64,000 nucleotides of DNA from Streptomyces aureoverticillatus (GTDB lineage: Bacteria; Actinomycetota; Actinomycetes; Streptomycetales; Streptomycetaceae): assembly GCF_014649395.1 (NCBI RefSeq), contig NZ_BMSY01000001.1:186001-250000 (forward strand). The letters are read 5' to 3'. Under the pieces are notes generated by a model. The model was given only the letters and a program-made list of their open reading frames with translations. It did no database searches and was not told where the DNA came from. The position numbers and the translations under genes were made by a program. Shown here in pieces: positions 7,742 to 15,598 of the stretch (position 1 is its first letter; each line of letters begins with the position of its first letter).

Positions 7742-8896
7742 TCAGGCGTCGGCGCCGCCCGAGGCGATCGCCTCGGAGACCTCCGCGACCCGCTCCCGCT
7801 CCTCCGCGGCGAAGCGCTCGGCGTCCAGCTTCTCCGCGATCTCCTCGTCCTGCGCCATCAGCTGGTCGAGGTTGGAGTCGCCCATCTCGAACACGCCCAT
7901 GTCGACGTATGCCTGCTGGAGCCGCTTGCCCCACAGGCCGATGTCCTTGACGCACGGCACGATGCGGCTGAACAGCAACTGCCGGAAGAGCTGGAGGTAT
8001 TCGGAGCGCTCGCTGCACTCCTCGGCCTCCTTCAGCGGGATGCCGAAGTTCGTCAGGACCTCGACGCCGCGCAGCCGGTCGCGCATCAAGTAGCAGCCCT
8101 CGATGACGAATTCCTCGCGCTCGCGCAGCTCGGCGTCCGTGAGCTGCTTGTAGTAGTCGCGCAGCGCCATCCGCCCGAAGGCCACGTGCCGGGCCTCGTC
8201 CTGCATGACGTACGCGAGGATCTGCTTGGGCAGCGGCTTGTCGGTGGTGTCGCGGATCATGCCGAAGGCGGCCAGGGCGAGGCCCTCGATGAGGACCTGC
8301 ATGCCCAGGTAGGGCATGTCCCAGCGGGAGTCGCGCAGGGTGTCGCCGAGCAGCGCCTGGAGGTTGTCGTTGACCGGATAGAGCATGCCGATCTTCTCGT
8401 GCAGGAAGCGGCCGTAGATCTCCGCGTGCCGGGCCTCGTCCATGGTCTGGGTGGCGGAGTAGAACTTCGCGTCCAGGTCGGGCACGGACTCCACGATGCG
8501 CGCAGCGCACACCATCGCGCCCTGCTCGCCGTGCAGGAACTGGCTGAACTGCCAGGAGGCGTAGTGCTTGCGCAGCTCACCGCGCTCGGCCGCGGACATC
8601 CGGTCCCAGTGCCGGGTGCCGTAGATCGACATGGCCTCGTCGGGGGTGCCGAGCGGGTCGAGCGGATCGACCTCCAGGTGCCAGTCGATGCGCCTGGAGC
8701 CGTCCCACTGCTTGTCCTTGCCCTTTTGGTAGAGGTTCAGGAGGCGCTCACGGCCCGAGCCGTTCTTTTGCCCAACAAACATGGCCTCCCAGCTGAAACG
8801 GGCCGCGCCGGTGGCGGGCACCTGCCAGGCGAGGGGGTCCCGGTCGGGGGCGCCCTGGTCGTGACCGGCCTTGACGTACAGATCGCGCGTAGACAC
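7742..8896 (-). CDS. Ferritin-like diiron protein (R2-like)
   Basis: A 384-residue protein from the GTG at 8896, chosen because GAGGAGC lies just upstream. The frame stays open a further 53 codons but without a ribosome site. Two DEARH motifs (DEARHAEIY and DEARHVAFG) plus Glu in HGEQGAM and IEG give the E...ExxH...E...ExxH pattern of a four-helix diiron carboxylate protein. The whole chain is helical with no signal peptide. Such R2-like proteins act as oxygenases or oxidases, and the substrate is unknown. It diverges from an AurF-type oxygenase across a shared 189-base promoter region with a TetR gene nearby, so the two iron enzymes probably act together. Confidence 0.75.
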   Translation of the reverse strand: MSTRDLYVKAGHDQGAPDRDPLAWQVPATGAARFSWEAMFVGQKNGSGRERLLNLYQKGKDKQWDGSRRIDWHLEVDPLDPLGTPDEAMSIYGTRHWDRMSAAERGELRKHYASWQFSQFLHGEQGAMVCAARIVESVPDLDAKFYSATQTMDEARHAEIYGRFLHEKIGMLYPVNDNLQALLGDTLRDSRWDMPYLGMQVLIEGLALAAFGMIRDTTDKPLPKQILAYVMQDEARHVAFGRMALRDYYKQLTDAELREREEFVIEGCYLMRDRLRGVEVLTNFGIPLKEAEECSERSEYLQLFRQLLFSRIVPCVKDIGLWGKRLQQAYVDMGVFEMGDSNLDQLMAQDEEIAEKLDAERFAAEERERVAEVSEAIASGGADA

Positions 8897-9013
8897 TGAC
8901 GGCTCCTCGCGAGTCTCGGCGGCCCCCGCTGCCGCGCAACCGCCGCACAGGGGTGGCTCCTTGGCAGGCTCACACGGTGGTAGATGCCGGGTCAACAAGT
9001 CGTGCGCAAGGGA

Positions 9014-9042
9014 TTGACGGCCTTGCTGACAAGCAGTCTCAT
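9014..9042 (+). promoter_or_regulatory. Putative sigma-70-type promoter of the AurF-like gene
   Basis: TTGACG (9014-9019), a 17-base spacer and TCTCAT (9037-9042). The spacer contains the near-palindrome TTGCTGACAAGCA, a possible operator for the TetR protein encoded two genes downstream. The minus-strand ferritin-like gene must also start within this region. Confidence 0.45.
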
Positions 9043-9085
9043 AAGGGGTGACCACCGGTAACCCGCTCAGAAGCCAGGAGACACG

Positions 9086-10024
9086 ATGACGACCGTGACC
9101 GAAGACACCGAGCTCTCAGGTCTCCGGGACGCGCTCGGCCTGCTCAAGGACCGGGAACAGGTGGCTCTGCGACTGCTCGAGTCCTCCGCCAGGCACTCCT
9201 TCGACCCGGACAAGGAGCTCGACTGGGACGCGCCCGTCGAGGACGGCAAGTGGTTCTGGCCGCCGGAGCTCGTCTCGCTCTACGACACCCCGCTGTGGAA
9301 GCGGATGTCCGAGGAACAGCGCATGGACCTCGCCCGGCACGAGGCGGCCTCGCTCGCCTCGCTCGGCATCTGGTTCGAGATCATCCTCATGCAGCTCCTC
9401 GTGCGGCACATCTACGACAAGTCCGTGACCAGCGCGCATGTGCGGTACGCGCTCACGGAGATCGCCGACGAGTGCCGCCACTCGATGATGTTCGCCCGCA
9501 TGATCCAGAAGGGCGGGGCGCCCACGTACCCCGTCACGAAGCTCAACCACAACCTCGCCCGCGTCCTCAAGACCGTCTCCACCACCCCCGGCTCCTTCGC
9601 CTGCACCCTGCTGGGCGAGGAGATCCTCGACTGGATGCAGCGGCTGACGTTCCCCGACGAGCGCGTGCAGACCATCGTGCGCGGCGTCACCCGCATCCAC
9701 GTCGTGGAGGAGGCCCGCCATGTGCGGTACGCCCGCGAGGAGTTGCGGCGCCAGATGGTGACCGCGCCGCGCTGGGAGCGGGAGTTGACCCGGCTCAGCT
9801 GCGGCGAGGCGGCCCGCGTCTTCTCCATCGCCTTCGTCAACCCGCAGGTCTACACGGACGTCGGCCTCGACCGCCGCGAGGCCGTGGCCCAGGTCAAGGC
9901 GAGCGGCCACCGCCGCGAGGTCATGCAGACCGGCGCCAAGCGCCTCACGGACTTCCTGGACGACATCGGCGTCATGCGGGGGGTCGGGCGGCGGCTGTGG
10001 AAGTCGTCGGGCCTGCTGGCGTAG
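9086..10024 (+). CDS. AurF-family diiron oxygenase
   Basis: A 312-residue protein starting at ATG 9086 after CAGGAGACACG. The helical diiron core is readable: EIADECRHSMMF and HVVEEARHVRYAREEL give the paired ExxxH/ExxH ligands of the p-aminobenzoate N-oxygenase AurF family (PF11583), with further Glu ligands in LGEEILDW. AurF enzymes oxidise aryl-amines to nitro compounds, and many genomic relatives have unknown substrates, some perhaps in lipid or fatty-acid chemistry. There is no biosynthetic cluster around it, so a general metabolic role shared with the divergent ferritin-like protein is more likely than antibiotic synthesis. The next gene is a TetR regulator in the same direction. Confidence 0.85.
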   Translation: MTTVTEDTELSGLRDALGLLKDREQVALRLLESSARHSFDPDKELDWDAPVEDGKWFWPPELVSLYDTPLWKRMSEEQRMDLARHEAASLASLGIWFEIILMQLLVRHIYDKSVTSAHVRYALTEIADECRHSMMFARMIQKGGAPTYPVTKLNHNLARVLKTVSTTPGSFACTLLGEEILDWMQRLTFPDERVQTIVRGVTRIHVVEEARHVRYAREELRRQMVTAPRWERELTRLSCGEAARVFSIAFVNPQVYTDVGLDRREAVAQVKASGHRREVMQTGAKRLTDFLDDIGVMRGVGRRLWKSSGLLA

Positions 10025-10088
10025 GCGGGGCAGTCGTCGCGGGCGCGGGTCCCCCGACGGACTCCTCGACCGGCTCCTCGACCGACTC

Positions 10089-10098
10089 TTCGTACGAA
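10089..10098. promoter_or_regulatory. Palindrome upstream of TetR gene
   Basis: TTCGTACGAA is a perfect 10-base palindrome 22 bases before the TetR start. It follows three direct copies of a GACTCCTCGACC-like 12-mer. It is a candidate autoregulatory operator, suggestive only. Confidence 0.3.
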
Positions 10099-10119
10099 AA
10101 CACGGTTACGCTGCGGGAC

Positions 10120-10851
10120 ATGACCTCAGCCGTCGGCCCCACCCGCGCGTACCGGCGCCTCAGCGTCGAGGAGCGCAAGAGCCAGCTCCTCGACGCCGCC
10201 CTGAACCTCTTCGCGCACCGCGCGCCCGAGGAGGTCTCGCTCGACGACGTCGCGGAGGCCGCCGGGGTGTCGCGACCCCTGGTGTACCGCTACTTCCCCG
10301 GCGGCAAGCAGCAGTTGTACGAAGCCGCGCTGCGCACCGCGGCCACCGAACTGGAACAGTGCTTCGCCGAACCGCAGGACGGCCCGCTGACCCGGCGCCT
10401 CGGCCGCGCCATCGACCGCTATCTCGCCTTCGTCGACCAGCACGACGCCGGGTTCAGCGCGCTGCTCCAGGGCGGCAGCGTGGTCGAGACCTCGCGCACC
10501 ACCGCCATCGTCGACGGGGTGCGCCGCTCGGCCGCCGCGCACATCCTCGCCCACATGGAACTGCCCGAGCCGCCGGGGCCGCGGCTGCGGATGACCGTCC
10601 GGATGTGGATCACCGCGGTCGAGGCCGCCTCCCTGATCTGGCTCGACGAGGACAAGCAGCCGCCGCTGGACGAGCTGCGCGACTGGCTGGTCGAGCAGTT
10701 CGTGGCCCAGATCGCGGCCACCGCGGGCCGCGACCCGCAGACCGCCGCCGTGGTCCGCCGCGCCCTGGCCCTGGAGAGCGCGGACGGCCCCGTGGGGCAG
10801 CTGGCCCGGCGGGTGCTTCCGGTGGTGGCGGGGGCGGGGCATCTCCTGTGA
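10120..10851 (+). CDS. TetR/AcrR-family transcriptional regulator
   Basis: A 243-residue protein with ATG at 10120. The N-terminal helix-turn-helix is typical: KSQLLDAALNLFAHRA, VSLDDVAEAAGVSRPLVYRYF. The C-terminal two thirds form a helical ligand-binding and dimerisation domain. TetR proteins usually repress neighbouring genes until a small ligand binds. The obvious targets are the AurF-like and ferritin-like genes just upstream. TACGCT ends 7 bases before the ATG, which would fit a leaderless start. No conserved effector pocket can be assigned. Confidence 0.88.
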   Translation: MTSAVGPTRAYRRLSVEERKSQLLDAALNLFAHRAPEEVSLDDVAEAAGVSRPLVYRYFPGGKQQLYEAALRTAATELEQCFAEPQDGPLTRRLGRAIDRYLAFVDQHDAGFSALLQGGSVVETSRTTAIVDGVRRSAAAHILAHMELPEPPGPRLRMTVRMWITAVEAASLIWLDEDKQPPLDELRDWLVEQFVAQIAATAGRDPQTAAVVRRALALESADGPVGQLARRVLPVVAGAGHLL

Positions 10852-10855
10852 GGGG

Positions 10856-10920
10856 GTGACACCGGCGCCGGGCGAGCAGGGAGACACTTGTGCCGGGCGA
10901 GCGGGGTGACACTGGTGCCG
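10856..10920. repeat. 25-bp tandem repeat, 2.6 copies, at a gene start
   Basis: Units at 10856-10880, 10881-10905 and partial 10906-10920 share the pattern GnGACAC..G.GCCGGGCGAGC.GG. Units 2 and 3 each supply a G-rich ribosome-site-like stretch followed by a possible GTG, so the translation start of the next gene has been duplicated in place. Confidence 0.75.
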
Positions 10921-11237
10921 TGAAGAGTGAAGACACCCCCTTCGTGGGCGGGCCCCTCGACGGCCGCGTGCTCCCGGTCCTGCTCGGCCCGACCGGCCAC
11001 CCGCCGAAGGTGTACCGCGTCCCGGTCCCGGACGACGCGGGCGGCGAGCCCACGGTCCTCGTGTACCGGCGGGTGCCGGCGGGCCCGGCGCGCCGCTTCG
11101 GGCTGCACCCCGGCTGGAAGTACGAGTACGACGCCGGTGGCCGCGGGGACGAGGGCGGCTTCCGGAACCTGAAGTGGCCGTGGTCGAAACCGAGCGGCGG
11201 GCGCAACCTGCCGCGCCGGGGAGACCTGGACGAGTGA
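10920..11237 (+). CDS. Small conserved protein of unknown function
   Basis: A 105-residue protein from the GTG at 10920. An alternative GTG at 10890, with GGGAG six bases upstream, would add ten residues from the tandem repeat. The body starts [20 protein letters not shown] and includes [24 protein letters not shown], a WKYEYD motif and a basic tail. I recognise the pattern as a conserved Streptomyces protein without assigned function. There are no membrane segments. It lies between a TetR gene and a secreted hydrolase gene and reads in the same direction as both. Confidence 0.6.
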   Translation: MKSEDTPFVGGPLDGRVLPVLLGPTGHPPKVYRVPVPDDAGGEPTVLVYRRVPAGPARRFGLHPGWKYEYDAGGRGDEGGFRNLKWPWSKPSGGRNLPRRGDLDE

Positions 11238-11340
11238 CCTCATTGCGCCGGGCGCCCGCCCCCGGCGGGCGGCCCGCGCGCGGGCGGTCGAAGCTCGCGG
11301 TGCGCGGCGGATGGACCGCCCCGCACCGGGAGGTGATGAC

Positions 11341-12498
11341 GTGTCAGGAAGGTTGCCGCGCTGGGTGTGCACCGGATCGGCGCTCTCCGCGCTGGTCACG
11401 GCCGCGCCCCTGGCTCCCCTGCCACTGTTGCCCGCACCCGCGGCGCACGCGGTGCCCGGCCCCGGAGAACGCTCCGTGGCCCGGCTCCTGACGGACCTTC
11501 AGCGTCTCTACCGGCAGGCCGAGGAGTCCACGGAGACGTACAACGCCACCGAGGAGAAGCTGAAGGCCCAGCGCCGCCAGGTCGACGGCCTCAACCGGGG
11601 ACTGGCGAAGGCCCGGGCCTCGGCCCGCGACGGCAAGGGCGCCGCCGGCCGCCTCGCCCGCCAGCAGTACCAGTCCGGCACCATGGAGATCTCCTCGTAC
11701 GTACGTCTCCTCCTCGCCCGCGACCCGCAGGGCGCCCTCGACCAGGGCCACGTCATCGGCCGCGCCGCCGCCGAGCGGGCCGCGGCCGTCACCCGGCTCG
11801 TCGAGGGCGAGCGGAAGGCCGACGGCCTCGCCAGGGCGGCGCGGCGCGCCCTCGCCACGCAGACGTCCCTCGCCCAGCGGCAGAAGAAGGCGCGGGACAC
11901 CGTGCGTGCGCGGCTGCGGGAGGTCGAGGAGCTGCTCGCCTCGCTCTCCGCCGAGCAGGTGGCCGCGCTGGAGCGGGAGGAGGAGTCCGGCGCCGAGCGC
12001 GCCCAGCGCCGGTTCGTCGCCTCCGGTGCGCTCGGGGCGCCCGCCGGGCCGGGGCGGGCGCCGTCCGCCCGCGGGGAGCGGGCTCTGCGGTACGCCGTCG
12101 CGCAGATCGGGAAGCCGTACGCGTGGGGGGCCGAGGGGCCCTCCGCCTTCGACTGTTCCGGGCTCACCCAGCGGGCCTGGGGCGCGGCCGGGCGGGGGAT
12201 TCCCCGGACCAGTCAGCAGCAGTGGGCCCGGTTGCCGCGGGTTCCGCTGCGGAAGCTGCGGCCGGGTGACCTGGTCGTGTACTTCCCCAAGGCCACGCAT
12301 GTCGCGATCTACCTCGGCCGCGGCAAGGTCGTCCACGCGCCTCGGCCCGGGTCCCGGATCAAGGTCTCCCCGCTCGCCTCGAACCCCGTCCTCGGCGCGG
12401 TCCGGCCCGATCCTCGGGCCACGCCGCTCTCCGACTACCGTCCGCCGAAGCTGCCGTCGGGGGCGACGAAGGGGGCGGACCGGGGGTGGGCGGGCTGA
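11341..12498 (+). CDS. Secreted NlpC/P60 peptidoglycan endopeptidase
   Basis: A 385-residue protein from the GTG at 11341, directly behind GGAGGTGATGAC. It has a signal peptide of about 38 residues with an AHA-type cleavage site, a long helical coiled-coil region (about 45-225, rich in Glu, Arg and Ala) and a C-terminal NlpC/P60 domain. Catalytic Cys is in FDCSGLTQ and catalytic His in THVAIYLG. It resembles the RipA/RpfB-associated D,L-endopeptidases of actinobacteria, where the coiled coil restrains the catalytic domain. It cleaves peptide stems in the wall during growth or separation. Confidence 0.92.
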   Translation: MSGRLPRWVCTGSALSALVTAAPLAPLPLLPAPAAHAVPGPGERSVARLLTDLQRLYRQAEESTETYNATEEKLKAQRRQVDGLNRGLAKARASARDGKGAAGRLARQQYQSGTMEISSYVRLLLARDPQGALDQGHVIGRAAAERAAAVTRLVEGERKADGLARAARRALATQTSLAQRQKKARDTVRARLREVEELLASLSAEQVAALEREEESGAERAQRRFVASGALGAPAGPGRAPSARGERALRYAVAQIGKPYAWGAEGPSAFDCSGLTQRAWGAAGRGIPRTSQQQWARLPRVPLRKLRPGDLVVYFPKATHVAIYLGRGKVVHAPRPGSRIKVSPLASNPVLGAVRPDPRATPLSDYRPPKLPSGATKGADRGWAG

Positions 12499-12537
12499 CC
12501 CTGCCGGTGGCTTCCCCAACCCCGCCCCTTCCCGAAA

Positions 12538-12609
12538 CCGGGGGCTCCGCCCCCGGACCCCCGTATCGCCGCTCCGCGGCTCGTCCTCAATCGCCGGACG
12601 GGCTAGAAC
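12538..12609. repeat. Hairpin plus dispersed repeat, convergent terminator region
   Basis: CCGGGGGC-TCC-GCCCCCGG (12538-12556) is a strong hairpin. It is followed by a short CCGCTCCGCGG stem and the common Streptomyces repeat GCTCGTCCTCAATCGCCGG...GGGCT. It lies between convergent genes (NlpC/P60 and flavoprotein) and probably terminates both. Compare the interrupted copy at 4405-4462. Confidence 0.55.
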
Positions 12610-12626
12610 CTTGGCGGGATTGGGGG

Positions 12627-13880
12627 CTACGCAGCCGCGACCGACGCCACGTACCCATCCGCCAGCTCCGCGTCGTAGAAGTAGTTCTCGAAGTCCGCCG
12701 GATCGTTGAACCCGTTCGCGAAGCGGTCGGCGACGGGCTGGAGGCCACCCGCGGCGCCGAGCAGATTGAGGACGTGCTCGGGCGGCGGCGACAGCATCGC
12801 GTTGGTCCACTTCGTGACGTGCCGAGCAGTCGCCCAGTACCGGTCGAAGGCCGCCTGCATCCAGGCCTCGTCGAAGGGCCGGTCCCCGTGGCCGACGATC
12901 GAGGAGAGGTACGAGGCCGCGCACTTGGAGGCGGAGTTGGACCCCTGCCCGGTGATGGGGTCGTTGGCGACGACGACGTCGCCGACGCCGAGGACGAGCC
13001 CCCCGCCGGGCAGCCGCCCCACCGGCTTGCGCACGGTCGGCGCGTACCGTCCGGCCAACGTGCCGCCGGCGTCGGTGAGTTCGACCTTGGTGGCGCGGGC
13101 GTACTCCCAGGGCAGGAACTTCTCCAGGAGTTCCAGGGTGAGCGCGAGGTGCTCGCCGGGGTCCTTCACGCCCTTGAAGACATCGAGCGGCCCGCCCGGG
13201 ATGCCCTCCCAGAAGAGGATGTCGGCACGGCCGGACGTGGTGAACGTCGGCATGACGAAGAGCTCGCCGACACCGGGCACCAAGTTGCAGCGCACCGCGT
13301 CGAATTCGGGGTGCTCCGGCCGCGGCCCGAGCCCGTGGACGTACGCCACGGCGAGCGCCCGCTGCGGCGCGTCGAACGGCGAACGCGCCGCGTCCCGCTC
13401 GAACATCGACACCAGCTCACCCTTGCCCGCGGCCACCAGGACGAGGTCGTACGTACGGGAGAAGTAGTCGAGGTCGGAGACCGCCGCGCCGTGGATGACG
13501 AGCTGCCCGCCGCGCTGCGCGAACGTCTCCATCCAGCCGGCCATCTTCACCCGCTGGTCGACGGACTGCGCGTACCCGTCGAGCTTGCCGACCCAGTCGA
13601 TGACCCGGGCGCCCTCTTTCGCGTCGGACGCGGTCGGTCCCGCGACCGAGACGCCCACGCCCTCGATCCTCGGGGCCTGCGACTCCCAGAAGTTCAGGCC
13701 CAGGTCGCGCTCGTGCTGGAGTGCCGTGTGGAACATGCACTGCGTCGACATGACCCGGCCGGACCGGATCTCGTCCGCCGTCCGGTTGGACATCAGCGTG
13801 ACCTCGTACCCCTGCGACTGGAGTCCGAGGGCGATCTGGAGGCCGGACTGACCGGCTCCGACGATGAGTATCTTGCGCAT
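12627..13880 (-). CDS. Styrene/indole-monooxygenase-like flavoprotein
   Basis: A 417-residue protein with ATG at 13880. The N-terminus ILIVGAGQSGLQIALGL is an FAD-binding Rossmann motif (GAGQSG at residues 8-13). Later features are LVLVAAGKGE, the GDV motif in LVLGVGDVVVANDPITGQGSN and a helical C-terminus. The overall layout is that of StyA-type single-component FAD monooxygenases, which take reduced FAD from a separate reductase (StyB). No reductase gene is nearby. It follows cvnD by 26 bases on the same strand, so it is probably transcribed with the conservon. The substrate is unknown. Confidence 0.75.
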   Translation of the reverse strand: MRKILIVGAGQSGLQIALGLQSQGYEVTLMSNRTADEIRSGRVMSTQCMFHTALQHERDLGLNFWESQAPRIEGVGVSVAGPTASDAKEGARVIDWVGKLDGYAQSVDQRVKMAGWMETFAQRGGQLVIHGAAVSDLDYFSRTYDLVLVAAGKGELVSMFERDAARSPFDAPQRALAVAYVHGLGPRPEHPEFDAVRCNLVPGVGELFVMPTFTTSGRADILFWEGIPGGPLDVFKGVKDPGEHLALTLELLEKFLPWEYARATKVELTDAGGTLAGRYAPTVRKPVGRLPGGGLVLGVGDVVVANDPITGQGSNSASKCAASYLSSIVGHGDRPFDEAWMQAAFDRYWATARHVTKWTNAMLSPPPEHVLNLLGAAGGLQPVADRFANGFNDPADFENYFYDAELADGYVASVAAA

Positions 13881-13906
13881 GGGCTCAGAAATCCTTCTGT
13901 TCAGGG

Positions 13907-14590
13907 CTACTCGGGGGCGACGTCCAGCGCGTGTCCCACCAGCGCGAGCAGCGACTCGATCGCCGAGATCCGCTGCCGCGCGTCCATGATCAGGACGGGG
14001 ATGTGCGCGGGCACCGTCAGCGCCTCGCGGACGTCCTCCGCCTCGTACCGCTCGGTGCCCTCGAAGTGGTTGACGGCCACGACGTACGGAATTCCGCAGC
14101 TCTCGAAGTAGTCGAGCGCCGGGAAGCAGTCGGTGAGGCGGCGGGTGTCGGCGAGCACCACCGCGCCGATGGCGCCGCGCACGAGGTCGTCCCACATGAA
14201 CCAGAAGCGCTGCTGGCCCGGCGTGCCGAAGAGGTACAGGACCAGGTCGTCGTCCAGCGTGATGCGGCCGAAGTCCATGGCGACCGTGGTGGTGGTCTTG
14301 TCCGGGGTCGCGCTCAGATCGTCGGTGTCCGCGCCGGCCTGCGTCATCAGCGCCTCCGTCTGGAGGGGCGTGATCTCGGAGACGGCGGTGACGAGGGTCG
14401 TCTTGCCCACGCCGAAGCCGCCCGCGACGACGATCTTCGTGGCGATGGGCGCGCGCGTGCGGTCGGTCTGCCAGGCCCGCAACTGCCCCTCGTCCTCCGG
14501 GAGTTCGAATGGACCGGCGGTCGTGGCGTCAGGACCGGCGGTCGCGAAGCCGGGACCGGAAGTTACGGAGTCAGAGACGGCGGAGTCCAC
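13907..14590 (-). CDS. cvnD: Conservon GTPase-like ATP/GTP-binding protein CvnD
   Basis: A 227-residue protein. G-domain motifs are readable: P-loop GGFGVGKTTLV, TTTTVAMDFGRI (switch I), LFGTPGQQRFW (switch II) and VNHFEG for base recognition. It starts inside the end of cvnC (20-base overlap). Conservons encode membrane-associated complexes that resemble eukaryotic G-protein systems. CvnD is the small GTPase that interacts with the roadblock protein CvnB and signals from the CvnA kinase-like sensor. The first 40 residues are an Ala/Gly/Pro/Thr-rich extension of variable type. Confidence 0.93.
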   Translation of the reverse strand: MDSAVSDSVTSGPGFATAGPDATTAGPFELPEDEGQLRAWQTDRTRAPIATKIVVAGGFGVGKTTLVTAVSEITPLQTEALMTQAGADTDDLSATPDKTTTTVAMDFGRITLDDDLVLYLFGTPGQQRFWFMWDDLVRGAIGAVVLADTRRLTDCFPALDYFESCGIPYVVAVNHFEGTERYEAEDVREALTVPAHIPVLIMDARQRISAIESLLALVGHALDVAPE

Positions 14591-15014
14591 TCAGCACCCT
14601 TTCGAGCAGTGCGCGGTTCGGCTGCCCGGGGCCGTGGCCCGTTCCGTACACGCGGATCTTTCCCTGGTCGGCGAGGTCGCTGAGCAGCACGCGGACCACG
14701 CCGAGCGGCATCTTCAGGAGCGCGGAGATCTCGGCGACCGTACGCATCCGGCGGCAGATCTCGACGATGGCCCGCATCTCCGGCATCACCCGGGAGGTCA
14801 GCGGGTCGCCCTGCGCGAGCTCGCGCCGCTCCTCGGGGGCGTCCAGGGCCGGGTTCGCGGCCACGAACGTCTCGACGAGCAGGACATGGCCGAAGCGGGT
14901 GCGGCCGCCGGTCAGCGAGTACGGACGTACGCGCGCGGGCTTCCTGTCGGCGCCGCGCACGGGCAGCTTGGGCGCGGCGGCCCGGGACGCGGCCCCCTCG
15001 GACACGCCGCTCAT
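14571..15014 (-). CDS. cvnC: Conservon DUF742 protein CvnC
   Basis: A 147-residue protein whose ATG at 15014 overlaps the TGA of cvnB. The DUF742 signature is present: RPYSLTGGRTR, SRVMPEMRAIVEICRRMRTVAEISALLKMPLGVVRVLLSDLADQG, split here by normal spacing. The C-terminal half looks like a winged helix-turn-helix, though DUF742 proteins have not been shown to bind DNA in general. It is the third gene of the conservon, translationally coupled to its neighbours. Confidence 0.92.
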   Translation of the reverse strand: MSGVSEGAASRAAAPKLPVRGADRKPARVRPYSLTGGRTRFGHVLLVETFVAANPALDAPEERRELAQGDPLTSRVMPEMRAIVEICRRMRTVAEISALLKMPLGVVRVLLSDLADQGKIRVYGTGHGPGQPNRALLERVLSGLRRL

Positions 15015-15598
15015 CACGCGTCCTCCATCGACTGGCGCAGCTCGCTGCGGAGTTCGGGGGTCAGTACGTGTCCGGCGCGGCCGACGAAGAGCGCCATGTG
15101 GTACGCGACCACCGTCATGTCGCAGTCGGGCGTCGCGTGCACGCCGAGCAGCGAGCCGTCGCTGATCGCCATGACGAAGAGGCTGCCCTCCGCCATGGCG
15201 ACGACGGTCTGCTTGACCGCCCCGCCGTCCATCAGCCGGGCCGCGCCGACGGTCAGGCTGCCGAGCCCGGACACGATCGTGGCCAGGTCGGCGCTCGACC
15301 CCCTGGGCCCGGTGGGGCTCGTGGCGGGGCGGCGCTCGGCGTTGCGGGCCGGGTCGGAGGAGAGCAGCAGGAGTCCGTCGGACGAGACGACGGCGACCGA
15401 GAGGATTCCGGGGACCTCGTCCACCAGGTTCGTCAGCAGCCAGTGGAGGTTGCGGGCCTCGCTGCTGAGTCCGTACGCGAGGGGCTCGTCGGACTCCGTC
15501 GGCGACGGGGGCCCGGGCACGGTGTCCGCGTCGGGCTCCGCCGCGGCGGGTTTCGCGGGCTTGGCGGAAGAACCGGGTGTGCGCATGGGCGCAGTCAA
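15014..15598 (-). CDS. cvnB: Conservon roadblock/LC7 protein CvnB
   Basis: A 194-residue protein. The TTG at 15598 is preferred because GAGGAGG lies about 8 bases upstream and the TTGA overlaps the cvnA stop. An ATG at 15586 would remove four residues. After a disordered 45-residue start comes the roadblock/LC7 fold: LHWLLTNLVDEVPGILSVAVVSSDGLL, then MAEGSLFVMAISDGSLLGV and HMALFVGRAGHVLTP. Roadblock proteins of the MglB type act on small GTPases, and CvnB is thought to modulate CvnD. Confidence 0.93.
   Translation of the reverse strand: MTAPMRTPGSSAKPAKPAAAEPDADTVPGPPSPTESDEPLAYGLSSEARNLHWLLTNLVDEVPGILSVAVVSSDGLLLLSSDPARNAERRPATSPTGPRGSSADLATIVSGLGSLTVGAARLMDGGAVKQTVVAMAEGSLFVMAISDGSLLGVHATPDCDMTVVAYHMALFVGRAGHVLTPELRSELRQSMEDA

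Noticed and set aside
8897..9055. A 53-codon N-terminal extension of the ferritin-like protein
   Set aside because: A ribosome site lies before the GTG at 8896, and the extension crosses the promoter of the divergent gene.
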